Below are positions 23,833-34,795 of a stretch of 64,000 bases of DNA, one piece after another. The position numbers and the translations under genes are program-made. The DNA lies in the NCBI GenBank assembly GCA_013350335.1, contig CM023535.1, forward strand, positions 32,706,991 to 32,770,990, read 5' to 3'. A model generated the notes under the pieces. It was not told where the DNA came from. It searched no databases and worked only from the letters and a program-made list of their open reading frames with translations. Positions within the stretch are counted from its first letter, which is position 1; each line of letters starts with the position of its first letter. Origin of the DNA: Chimonanthus salicifolius (taxonomy: Eukaryota; Streptophyta; Magnoliopsida; Laurales; Calycanthaceae).

Positions 23833-24634
23833 GGCCTTTTTGCTTTTATGGATAGTCTTTTTGCTTTTATGGATAAGTTTTCTGTCCCCCTAAATTGACA
23901 AATGCTTGAATGAAGGAGTCACTTCACAAGGAAGGAATGCAATCAATACACCTCTCAAAATTTATTTACATCTGGAATCCACTGTTCAGTAATCCAACCT
24001 CTTGAATTAACGGGCCCAAATTGGATAGAGCATGATTCACAATCTCCTTGATTTGTTGTGTCCCACCTCTCCCACCCAACCGAAAGGAAAAAACAGTGGT
24101 GTCAACTGTGCATATCAATCTTCACCTAGTTATGTAGTTTACTACCAAAGTGAAACCTAGGTCGTGTTGAGACCTAGTGTTCTTGCCCTTAGGTTTCAGA
24201 TTTCTGACTGGGTTTTGGACAAAACTTTTGGTAGCTCAAGCCCAAGCCTGGTTTGGCAGTATACTTTACATAATATCAGTATCATAAATACAATTTAACA
24301 TAGCTGTCAAGGTGGCAGCCATGTCAAGGCACCAAGGGGTTCTAAAAGTCTATGGTGCGAGGCATGTGCTCATGTACAAGCCTAATTTTTGTAGGATTAC
24401 TGGGTCTCAATTTTTCTAGAATCATTTATTCAGATGCTTTAAAATGTGAATATTGAATATTTTGTTTCTTTATCTCATTAATATTAGCAGAATACAGTAT
24501 TCCATAGAGATGGTATGAACAAATAAGCACTTGCTAGTTGTATTACAGATTCTTATCAATTGATAAGCACCGTCATCACTACCAAAGCCATTCATCCCAT
24601 CAATTTGGTATTGGCGTTAGCATTTGTATTTAGC

Positions 24635-24760
24635 ACGTTTCTTTTTTGTTTTAGGTCGATTGCCTATTTCACTCCCATAGGACTTGAACCCACAACCTTG
24701 AGGTTGCAATATTGATCACTTACTCAACTGTGCTAGAGGTTCGAACAATGCAGACTCCCA
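24635..24760 (-). repeat. tRNA-like segment, possible SINE head
   Basis: The minus strand has TAGCACAGTTGAGTAAGTGA (box A-like) about 30 bases before GTGGGTTCAAGTCC (box B-like), then ATGGGAGTG and an A-rich CTAAAACAAAAAAG. The spacing fits an RNA polymerase III promoter of a tRNA-derived SINE. Acceptor-stem pairing for a true tRNA is not seen. Confidence 0.4.
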
Positions 24761-26984
24761 TGCAAATTTTACAATGGCGTCAAGATTGTAAATGGCCATC
24801 CACAATTTTAATTCAACTTCAAGTGTGTATCACATTCTCTATACTATTCTCAAGTAAGAGATTGGTTAGTTTGAAAAAGAAGATAGGGGTCTATGCTAGT
24901 TTATCTATAGCTAATCGAGAAGATACCATTTTACCATTTATCAAGGATTTCAAGGAAACAGGTAGGGGCATTTAGCTTTCCAATTGTTGGTGAAACCCAA
25001 AAACATCTACTAGGTGAGACCAATAGCTACAAGGGTTGAACTCTTAGATTAACCATGATTGTAGCAACTATTAGAGAAAAGGCTCGGGACATTCAGCAAC
25101 TAATCTATGAAACTTACACTTAGAATATTAGGGTCTTATGGGCAATATTAAAAGGGTGACCATCAAGCATATGTTAGTTTCCATCGAACCAGATCTTGTG
25201 CTGCTATAGAAAACTTAGATTGTGAACATGACTAATCAAATTACAAGAGATGTTTGGACGAAACATAAAAAAATGGCATGCAAAGAATTCAGAAAGTACA
25301 ATTAGGGTTATTTCTATTATATGAAACCCACTTTTATAGGAATGTTAAGTGGAATTCATTGGGTGTTTCTCTATGTCTACTCACTTCAATCTCCCATCCA
25401 CCAGATCAAACTTTGCGGAAAGATATTTAGTTAGAATTATCTACATTTGCAGCTGGTGGCAGTGAGCTTGGTGTATTGGAGGTGTTTGGGATGTCATTTG
25501 GTTTTTCTATGAGCCAAGGAACTAATATCACTTCTACATGAAAAGTCACTGATTGGAATGTCTTTCATTGATTAGTGGACCTCCTTTTAGATAGTGCAAA
25601 CTTCGCTTACAGTAACAATCACGAGGATCCTAGCATCTCTCACCTAGACCCATTCCCCTCATATGCTACTTGGCTGGGTCAATATCCCTGCTATAAGAAA
25701 CAAGTCTTACCTATACTCGTCTCAGATTACACATCCTGACTGATCTTACAATCTAGTGAATTTAAAAGGAAACTTATTCCTCATTGCCATAGTTCATAGA
25801 TGTTTGAAATGAAATTTGCAACAGTTCATGAAGAGTTTGGGCTTGGTTGAAGTTGTGCTTAGTAATATGAACTTGGTTTCTATGTGGATTGATGAGTGGT
25901 AATCCTTTATGTTTTAAATAAATTTTGCCGATCAATGTCATTTGATTTTATGATTTTTTTAATTTTGACTTACACGATCTTTTTTGCTAATGTAGTGTTG
26001 TGGACGACATGGATACCTCAACTTTTGCAGCTCAACAATAATATTTGTGATGTTTGATTCTGATTTTGTTTAACTCTATTATATTAACAATGATTATCCA
26101 ATGTTTGAACCCCTCCCTAACATGATTATTTGCCTATTTTATGGGATGCAGGATTTTGACATGGATCCTCTTGGATGGATTGGTTGAAAAAGTCTTTTGC
26201 TTGAAAAGGTATCTTCTTGGGCTAATTATATAATTGAATTTTTAGTTGGGTTGGGTCTTTGGAATTTTTAAGCTCTTGATTGGATTAGATTCTGACTTTT
26301 CTTTTTTTGTATGGGGAGAGCAAGATACGACAAGTTGCTGCTGTTCTTCTTCAAGAATGTGCTTTCTCTTCAAGGTGTGTATTATGGCGTGGGGCTTGCC
26401 AAGGGCTCCTTACAAGGCAGTAGGAGGATCCAACAGAGTTCTTTTCTATGAAGAAGAATTATGCCAAGCAGTTGCTCAGAACAGCCTTTGTTGATCATTT
26501 CAACCATTTACTGCCTTTTCTTCTTTTCCTTGTATATGTAAATCCATTCTTTTCAAAAGGCTATGTAAAGCATTACAGTTTTGTAGTTTGAAATGACTGC
26601 ACTGGGTACTATTGAATATCTCCCCAAAGTCGCATAGAATTTGGCTTGTAAGTAAGGGTCATGGGACACCCATAGAATTTCAAGTTTCATGGATTGTTGT
26701 ACATCCTAATTAATTTTAAATGAAATTTGAATTTTAAATTTTCAAACTCTAATTAGACTTAGAATAAAATCTGATTTATTGAGTTCAGTGGCCTAAAATT
26801 AAAGTTAAAAAGTTTTAATTTTGGCTTTGTTAGCAATCAAGTAGCATTAGTGCCATATGATAGACCAAACAGACAAACGGGCCTTTACCGGGCCTCGGAC
26901 TGTCCGAAAGCCCGATCGGGCCGAGCCGGACTTAAGACTAAACGGACCCTGCATTTTCGGGCAGGGCCGAGGAAGGTCCGATTA

Positions 26985-27124
26985 GCCTATCGGGCCGGGC
27001 CGGGCCACGGACGGTCCGATTAGCCTATCTGGCCGGGTCGGATCTTGTCGGGCCGGGTCGGATCTTGTCGGGCCGGGCCGGATCTTGTCGGGCCAGGCCG
27101 GATCAGGGTCCGATTATAGGCCTA
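26985..27124. repeat. Subterminal GC-rich repeats of hAT right end
   Basis: Four units of about 20 bases of the form GGATCTTGTCGGGCCGGGTC lie just inside the terminal repeat. Sub-terminal repeats of this kind are typical transposase-binding regions in hAT elements. Confidence 0.65.
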
Positions 27125-27353
27125 CTTATGACCTATTGGGTCCCAATTGGGCCCTTTGACCCATTTAGGCATTTTCGACCCAATTGATGTACATTACCCA
27201 TCCAATCAAATTTGACATTTATATTGTGCTCATATGATCTTAATTTGAGCAATGGGCCCCACCATTTCCTTATTTAACATCAAAAACATTTAATTTAACA
27301 AACTAGGGGCATTTTCGTAATTATCAACTTCGTTGAGAAATTGGAGTGTTACA

Positions 27354-27835
27354 AGTCGACTGAAACACAACCAGATCCCATCTGTGTTTGACCTATAAAC
27401 TTTCAGTCGGCTGAATCATAAGATTATGTCGGCTGAAACACAACCAGATCCTTTACAAGTTTGGCCAGTATACTTTCAGTCAACTGAATCATAAGATTCA
27501 GTCGGCTGAAATACCAATAGATCTCATATGTGCTTAGCCAGTATACTTTCAGTCGACTGAATCTGAGATTCAGTTGGCTGAAATACAACCAGATATTATA
27601 TATGCTTGGCCAGTATACTTTCAGTCGACTTAATCTTTTGATTCAGTCGGCTGAAAACCACCAGATCACATATGTGCTTAGCCAGTATACTTTCAATCAA
27701 CTGAATCATAAAATTCAGTCGGCTGACTTTGGGACAGATCCTTTCCTTTGTGTGCTCGGCCAGTACACTTTCAGTCGACTGAATCAAAAGATTCAGTCGA
27801 CTGACTTTGTGTCAGATCCTTGTGTATGCAGGCAT
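27354..27835. repeat. Six 72-78 base units with TTCAGTCGACTGAA palindromes
   Basis: Each unit carries two inverted 17-base arms, TTTCAGTCGACTGAATC and GATTCAGTCGGCTGAAA, around a 2-6 base loop, then a linker with CCAGAT and GCTTGGCCAGTATAC. Units begin near 27400, 27470, 27543, 27615, 27687 and 27765; another half unit sits at 18255-18286 across the inserted solo LTR. The array lies inside the candidate intron of the C LTR. Confidence 0.85.
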
Positions 27836-29809
27836 TGTAAAGCAACTCTACTTGAAATCCATCCTTTATCATATTTAAACAAGGATTTCATCTTCAATAC
27901 TTCACTTAGTAAATTTATCCTACCCACTAGCGAAGGTTAGGGTTTTTCATAATCCATCCAATCATAGTATCATAGCATGGGTTTGAATTTAATCTTATGG
28001 TTGTTTTGTTTGAACCCATAATCATCCTTTGGATGAATTTCCAACTACATGGCCTTATAACAATTTTGGCCATTCATTCCAACCAATCATGGAACCATGG
28101 GTTCAGCCACACCATGGCCTAACCTATGTTTTCCTTAGATTTATTCCCATATTATTAAGTCTTAGACATACCTTTCTTCAATTTCCTTCTTTTCTTTTGA
28201 TCTTTCTCTTCTTCCTTAATTCTTTTTCTCTTTCTTTGTTCTTCAAAGTCTCCAAGTGTATGGAGGTAGAGGTGAGAGAGAGAGAGAGGAAAGGAGTAGA
28301 GAGGAACTCTTGTTCAAGAGAGGAGGAGTCAGCCAAGGGGTTTGGAATGCCCTTTGGTTTGGGTTTTTATGCTAAAGACTTAAACTCTTCCCTCCCATTC
28401 ATTATGGCTTGGCCTAACCAAGGGGACCCTTGGTTTAACCAAAGAGTCCCTTGGCTTCCCAAGGGTGGCTTCATGGCACTTGAGATGAAGACCCTTGGAT
28501 TCCCAAGTGTCTAAGTACAATGTACTTAAACAAGCTACCCCATCTTTTAATCTCTATCCTTTATATTCCCTTAGGAGAGATCCTAGCTCTCCATCTCATC
28601 CCTTCATCTTCTCATCTTAAGCTAAACCCTTAATTCAAGACTTAACTCAAAAATGGTTGACCAAGTTAACCCATGTCATGGTCGACCATGCATGTGGTGA
28701 CTTGGTCTGTAACACCCCAATTTTTCAATGAAATGGAAAATTACGAAAATGCCCCTGAGTTATTAAATTAATTATTTTGTGATGTCAAAATAAGAAATGT
28801 TGGGGCCCATTGCTCAAATTAAGGTCATATGAGCACATTATAAATATCAAGTTTGAATGGAGGGGTTATGTACATCAATTGGGTTGGAAATGGCTAAATG
28901 GGTCAAAGGGCCCAATTGGACCCAATGGGACAAAATGGATGATTTGACCATTGTGTAAGCTTAAATTAAATGGGGTTAAGCCTATTTGATTGGAAATCAA
29001 GTGGAGAAGAAATGGGTAGGCTTGATCCATATGTGAAAACCATTTACAAATGACCAAAATACCATAATTGGGTCATGGAGTCAAAAAACGGGTCAAGGAG
29101 CTAAAGGGGGACCCAATGGGTCGGATTGACTAGTTTGACCACGGATGACCGTGTGGACCCTCAATTGAACTCAAGTGTGAGTTAATTCAGCTTGAGTTAG
29201 GTTGATTTGAAATGAGTTAGATTTAAGAAATGAGTTGACTCAAACTTGGTGCATTAAAGATGATGAGTTGGATGAGTTGGTTTAGAATAAAAATATCATG
29301 AGTTAAATGAGTCAAGAGGAGGTAGAAACGAGTTGTAATCTCACTCAACACCTGATCAAACTCATCACAGCCGTTGAGTGTGAAGGGGTGCTTTGGCAAA
29401 GCCAAAAGACACCGAGGTTGGCGGCACCTTTTCATGAAGTGTTGCAATGGTTCATTCCCAAGTAATGCAATGTTTGGCACCAAGGGGTGCAACGTTTGGC
29501 ACCAAGGGGTGTCTTGGTTGACACCCAACATCCCTTCATTTTTGGCAAGAGTAAAGAGGGAAATAGATGGGTGTTGGGGGCTGAAACTACAAAAGGCAAA
29601 GGTTGCCTTTCTTGGCCATTTTTGTCAAAGGAAACCCAAGTGTTCCCATCTCTTTCTCCCTCTTTTCAATTGGTGTTCTTGGCTGGAACAGCAGAGGCTT
29701 TTGGTACCAAATATTCAAGCTTAAACCAGCAAGGAATTGAGGAATAAAGGAAGAAATAAAAGATAGGAAACAAGGATCAAAAGTCAAGAAGAAAGGCTTG
29801 GGAAAATTG

Positions 29810-31678
29810 GTAAGTATTTTATTGAGTTTTGTTGAAAAAATGGAACAAATAGGGTGTGGATTGGGCCATGATCATGGCCGATTACACCAATGATTAGCCT
29901 TGATTAATGGAGGTTTAGAAATGATTAAGATGACCATTGGGTTCGGCCACCATAGAGGGCCGAACCCCATGTAAAGAGATGGCTTGGTTTTCATGTTTTG
30001 AAACATGAAAACCATGGATTTTGTGTACTGTTTTGGGTTGTACTTAAAGATTCAAATGCATGTTTTAGAAAGGGTTAAAAACATGGATTTGAATGACATA
30101 AGACTGAAGTTAATATGGGTTTAAACATTAGATTTAAATTGATATTTTGGACCATTTGGATCGGCCATCTTGGATGGCCGAATCCCATGAAATGTTGTGG
30201 CCATTTGGACAAAGTGATTAACTTGTTTCGATTGTTTTGAGAGGTAAAAATGCAGTAGTAATATACTGATTAATACTTGTCTAAATGAGGTTTAAAACAT
30301 ATACATAAGGACCAAGACATGGACATAGGGTTCGGCCACTTTGGATGGCCGAACCCCATGTTAGTTTTGATGATGTTGGTGAGTTTAAAACCATATAAAA
30401 TATGGTGTTTGATGTGATTTGTGGAAGTTTAACTTGCTGTTATTGGTTGGCCAACATAGGGCTGAACCATGTCATTATTAGGGTTAAGTTATGGATTCAA
30501 ATCAGGGGTAAATCATGGACTAGTTGAACCAAGAAAACCATTGGGTTCGGCCATGTTTATGGCCGAACCCCATGGACTGTTTTTGGATGCCATGTTTGGA
30601 TTGAATCCTATTGGAAATTAAGATTTGTTTCATGCTTTTGATCCAAGAATTACCTACGTTGAGTTATGGATTTAATACTAAGTTAACCAACCATGATATA
30701 AGATGGAAAGTGGAGACAAAAAAATCAGATTGGTGAGGTTCGGCCATGTGTATGGCCGAACCCCACTAAGGGTCTTTGGTAACCTTATTGTGTAGCCGAC
30801 TTTGTGATTGAAATTATGGGAAAAAGTGATTATTGATCAAAGGTGGAATAATCATGTGTATGGTTGTATGAACCTTAGCAAGACATGTTTAAAAGGGTTA
30901 AGTGTTTAAGAGTTGATCAAATAAAGTAGGAAGTTAAATCCTAAGTTGGTGATGTTCAGCCAAGGGCATGGTCGAACCTCACATGATGTGGTTGGGTCTT
31001 AGATATGAATGAACAAGTAAGTATTAGTATGATTTGCTGATTGGTATATGGACAAGGTACCGGAAGTTGACGACGTGCGAGTCTTGACCGGGTGACGCAA
31101 AAGAAAGATCAGTTACTGAAGTAAATCTTCAGTAGGTTTCCTACCTACTTGTAACCACAGTTTTACCCTAGTTTTTCTTATGATACTCTTGTTGATTTTA
31201 TGTGGTTTCAAATGATATATTATGCATTAACAAATGGCATACATGCATTGGCATCTCATGCATGGTCATGGGATGATGAATGAGGTTCTACAGTGTTACA
31301 ATTATGGGTTACGTCCTCCTTAGGCGATGAGAGTCCCGCCAGGAAGAGTAACATGATGATCATAGTCACAATGGTCTCCTTAGGCGAAGAGAGTCCCGCC
31401 AGGAGGACTAATACGTGATATGAATCAGTCAGTGATGAAGAGATGGAAGTGGTATTGTGATTTACCTTGTCGGTGCATGGCACGACAAGTGATGGCTATG
31501 GATGTACATGATGGGGGAGGCTCATTGCATGTGCATACTTCATAGCATTGTTTTACCTGTTTTTATTGATCATGTACTATGATTTATATATGCATGTTTT
31601 ATGTGCTAATCATGTGGTAGCCCTGATTCGGGAACCTACTGGGCGCGTTGATCTAACGCCCTAATTCTATCCTCACAG
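29810..31678 (+). other. Candidate LTR leader intron (solo LTR 28708-32136)
   Basis: Donor AATTG|GTAAGTATT at 29810, branch motif CTAAC at 31653-31657, pyrimidine-rich GCCCTAATTCTATCC and acceptor CTCACAG at 31677-31678. The branch adenine lies 22 bases from the acceptor. This is the clearest set of splice signals in the window. Confidence 0.6.
29938..30985. repeat. Palindrome array, about six copies
   Basis: GGTTCGGCC palindromes near 29938, 30158, 30327, 30541, 30735 and 30950; the last is decayed in both arms. Confidence 0.85.
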
Positions 31679-32512
31679 GAGATTGCAGGTACAAGTAAAG
31701 GGAAAAAGAAGGTCGATGACCGGGAGGGGAGCCAAGCCTAAACGCTTGATTGATGAATTGAATTACCTTATATTACTGTCATTTGAATACTTTTGTTGGA
31801 CATGTAATAATTCATTACTTGCTATGGTTTGATTAGGTTAATAACCTTTGGATTGTTGATTAATCTTAATTAATGGTTGAGACTGTTACTTGCTATCTAG
31901 TCTATTATTCTGCATGCTAATCTAGGTTATTCTGCATGATGAAGTTAGTTCCATGTGTGATTTATAATCATGGTCTAGTCCATGTACACATGGGTGGCCA
32001 GTTAAGGTTCAGACTTGGGTAGTCTGAACTTAACTCGCATCATGAGGCCGCCCGCTCTCTTTCGATGTTTTATTATATCTTTTTTTTAAAAAAAAAAATT
32101 AGACTCTGAGATTCTCGGAAAGGGCGGGGCGTTACATGGTCACCACATGGCACTTGGGTCCCACTTTGGCCATGTCACTTGATGACGTGGCATCCTTTCT
32201 TAGTTGGCTTCCATGTGATGACTTGTATGCCACATGGCAATGCCACATCACCCACATGCCACCTCACTTGATGAGGTGGATTTTAATGCATTAATTGCAT
32301 TAATTTATCCAACTCTACTAACTTAACTAAATTTACCCAATTATTTTAAATCAAGGTCACCCATGACCCATTGGATCTTAATTGGGTAATTGACCCATTT
32401 CCTTGCCCATCTAATGTCCATTTCAACTTTTAAATCTCAAATTCAATTAAATTGCAATCCTAGTAGGCCAATCCACTAAATTTATAAACTAAGGAAAATC
32501 TGGGGTGTTACA

Positions 32513-33610
32513 TAAACATATCCAGGCCGGCTGGAGTGCTCAAGCTTAAAACATTTAGGCTCAAACAATTTCCTTTACAATACATGAGCTTGCACCGGAT
32601 TTACCCATCAATCAAACAACTTCCAATCTTATGGCAAATAGCCCCAACTCTCAGATTCAATTTTACAATCAATCAACCCAAGATTATAAGAAGTCAATAA
32701 ATAAGGTTAAGTTTCCCTCACCTAAACTATGCAATTCACCAAGTACAGACACACCAACAATTCCAAGTTCCAACAAGCTTCAGTTCTCCAAATTCGCTGT
32801 CATTGATTAGAGTATTAGACCATTAAAAATTTATTTTATTTAAATCCTTTTAAATGAAGGAATTCAAAAAATAGACCCCATTGGTTCTATTCAAACAAAT
32901 CGAGTCTAAGGGGTACTAAACAAAATACAATTAGTCTAAGGTTTGAAAGATCTAAACAAAACAGAATTTGACCTATCATTCAGAATTTGTTTAGTGTGAC
33001 AATTTCATTCATTGAGCACACTAAGATTATGACCCTTTACATAATGTTTGATTATCGATGCTTGTGCACAATGTATAAAATAAGATAGTCAATATGCAAA
33101 GTGTTGTGTGTTGGGAAGAGTACTTAAACAGTAAATACAAACACACAAACACACATAGGTCAAACACCATAAGACCAATTTATAGTGGTTCGGTTAGCCA
33201 ACTTACATCCAATGTTAAGACTCGCTTAACTTTGAGCTGTCCCCACAATCCACTAAGTGGAGACTTACACCCTCACAATTAGAATATGAATTCTCCCTCA
33301 TTCAATCGGCTGGGAATTTCACCCACCACTGTCGAATATGAATTCCACCTATACATTTGGCTGGGAATTCCACCCACCACTATGTCGGAGATACCGCTCC
33401 AGATTTTTTATAGTGGTTACGGAACCAAGCTTCCTTAATCCACTTTCGGAACAAAGATTTTAAACGAAAATTAAAACCAAGAAGCATTTGCCTTTTGGGA
33501 TCTTTCTCTTGATGTGTGCTTAATGAAGATCCCACCCAATGTGTGCCAACGCTCCTCCTCATAGCCGCCGTTTAACAATCACAATTCAGGGTGACAAGGA
33601 AATTGGTGTT
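32513..33610 (-). mobile_element. Copia-like LTR remnant (distal part)
   Basis: Non-Tekay sequence between element C and the solo LTR 33611-41644. It contains ATAGTGGTTCGG (33180-33200) and TTTTATAGTGGTTACGG (33407), words I associate with Copia LTRs, and GGCTGGGAATT repeats. It is continuous with 41645-42692 once the inserted LTR is removed (GTGTT at 33606-33610 against GTTTT at 41645-41649). It is truncated on the left by element C. No coding region is seen. Confidence 0.5.
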
Positions 33611-34276
33611 TGTAACGCCCGCCCCTTTTCACTGATAATCAGAGTCTATTTTTTTTTTTTGTGTAATGAAGAGTGACAAAGGGCGCGGACGTCACGACGC
33701 GAGTTAAGTCCGAGCTTCTAAAGCCCGACCTTAACTGGCCAACCTTATGTGTGCGTGGAACCAAATCCACGAAGAACGGTTCACACATAAACGTAAGCTC
33801 GCGGAATATAACTTAATGCGGAACATTATAATAGAGATTATCCTACCAGTTTTAGATAGCAAGGAAGTACGGCACTTAAATTACTAAAATACCCCTAAAT
33901 TCATAATTATGTCTCAAAATGATAATGTCCAAAGTAAAGACTAAGCCATAGTAAGAAATCTACATTATTACAGTCCGACGAGCTACATTACACAAATTAC
34001 ATTTCCAAAATAAATCTTAATAAACTAAGTAGCTCGCTTTCCCAAGCTCCTACGCTTGGCTCCCATCTCGTCTTTCATTTCTGCCATCTCCTGTGTCATC
34101 AACTTGGACAGAAGTAGGGCGTTAGACAACGCGCCCAGTAGGACTCCGAGTAGGGCTAACACATGGATTAGTGATAACAGGCACAATAGGTAATAATATA
34201 ATCAAAACCATAACAATGAATGTCATGCCATGGGTGTCCTATGTCATGAGTTCCACCCATCATCCATACCATCATG

Positions 34277-34795
34277 CTGCCATATCCCCCTTGACGGAAA
34301 AACCTCGTCAATATATAAACAATCACAAATCATCCCCCTTGACGGCAAAACCTCGTCAAGATATAAACAGTCACACATCATCCCCCTTGACAGCAAAACC
34401 TCGTCAAGATATAAACAATCACAAATCATCCCCCTTGACGGCAAAACCTCGTTAAGATATAAACAATCACAAATCATCCCCCTTGACGGCAAAACCTCGT
34501 CAAGATATAAACAATCACAAATCATCCCCCTTGACGGCAAAACCTCGTCAAGATATAAACAGTCACACATCATCTCCCTTGACGGCAAAACCTCATCAAG
34601 ATATAAACAGTCACACATCATCCCCTTGATGGCAAAACCTTGTCAAGATATAAACAATCACAAATCATCCCCCTTGACGGCAAAGCCTCGTTAAGATATA
34701 AACAATCACAAATCATTCCCCTTCACGGCAAAACCTCTTCAAGATATAAACAATCACAAATCATCCCCCTTGACGGCAAGGCCTCGTCAATGTGT
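34277..34795. repeat. 48-base minisatellite, about eleven units
   Basis: Units contain CCCCCTTGACGGCAAAACC, CTCGTCAAGATATAAAC and AATCACAAATCAT. TTGACG and CGTCAA make a hairpin in every unit. Because 48 is a multiple of three, several frames on both strands stay open and spell 16-residue repeats; these are not real proteins. The plus-strand linker alternates between CAATCACAAAT and CAGTCACACAT. Confidence 0.93.

Larger units (their letters stand above)
22261..26985. other. hAT interior, no gene recognised
   Basis: About 4.7 kb of intermediate-GC DNA with many stops in all frames. Apart from the transposase-like scrap (23595-23832) and the tRNA-like segment (24635-24760), I recognise no domain. 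It may be decayed exons and introns. Confidence 0.5.
21658..27124. mobile_element. hAT-like DNA transposon with 8-bp TSD
   Basis: The left end TAGGGGTGTAAACGGACC (21658) and the inverted right end TAGGCCTATAATCGGACC (27124) are imperfect terminal inverted repeats. They are followed on both sides by GC-rich subterminal sequence containing GATCCGGCC. CTTATGAC is duplicated exactly (21650-21657 and 27125-27132). An 8-bp duplication and a TAGGGRTG-type end are hallmarks of the hAT (Ac/Ds) superfamily. Base composition differs from the LTRs around it. Coding sequence is mostly unrecognisable; a possible transposase scrap is at 23595-23832. Which strand carried the transposase is uncertain, though the 5'-leader-like stretch near the left end suggests plus. 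Confidence 0.8.
18287..27353 (-). mobile_element. Solo LTR, Tekay B-type, with TSD AGTCG; holds a hAT
   Basis: Minus strand starts TGTAACACTCCAATTTCTC (27353) and ends in GGGGCGTTACA (18287). AGTCG flanks both sides (18282-18286, 27354-27358). Without the hAT (21658-27124 and its duplication) it is about 3.6 kb. Inside: candidate intron 18746-20809, palindromes 19491-20760, repeated CTCCTGGCGGGACC units near 18970-19120 and a leader near 20820-20960. Confidence 0.9.
17325..28171 (-). other. Candidate LTR leader intron (element C LTR), interrupted
   Basis: Minus strand: donor GAAAG|GTATGTC at 28171 after a purine-rich leader, branch-like CTAAT near 17345, pyrimidine tract and acceptor GGAATAG|GAAATG at 17325. 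The intron proper is about 1.8 kb, because 18287-27358 is a later insertion. It contains the TTCAGTCGACTGAA array. Confidence 0.45.
28708..32136 (+). mobile_element. Solo LTR, Tekay B-type, with TSD TGGTC
   Basis: Complete 3,429-base LTR from TGTAACACCCCAATTTTTC to GGGCGGGGCGTTACA. TGGTC occurs on both sides (28703-28707, 32137-32141). In order: AT-rich U3 with GGGTCAA words, GAGTTG-rich block (29180-29300), leader with CAAGGGGTG repeats (29470-29520), donor 29810, palindromes 29938-30985, GGCGATGAGAGTCCCGCC repeats (31325-31405), branch motif 31653-31657, acceptor 31678. Its start is nearly identical to the 3' LTR of element E (61817), so E-like elements are its family. Confidence 0.93.
16872..32512 (-). 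mobile_element. 5' LTR of element C, split by two solo LTRs
   Basis: LTR end at 16872 (next to the primer site) and LTR start TGTAACACCCCAGATTTTC read from 32512. Three pieces remain: 16872-18286, 27354-28707 and 32137-32512, together about 3.1 kb. It carries its own palindrome array (TTCAGTCGACTGAA), cut by the solo LTR at 18287, and only one decayed GGTTCGGCC copy (near 28085). A donor GTATGT (28166-28171, minus) and an acceptor near 17325 bracket the array. The GGACATTAGTC block at 17343 is the conserved branch region. Confidence 0.85.

Noticed and set aside
32513..33610. Possible host gene UTR or intron
   Set aside because: It is continuous with the LTR-like 41645-42692 and a polypurine tract, which fits a Copia LTR better. 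A translated search would be needed to exclude a gene fully.
34230..34694. Long reading frames with 16-residue repeats on both strands
   Set aside because: They follow from a 48-base unit, which keeps several frames open at once. No start context or non-repeat domain is present.
34277..34795. CRISPR-like look of the regular array
   Set aside because: The whole 48-base unit repeats, with no unique spacers, no cas genes, and a plant retrotransposon context.
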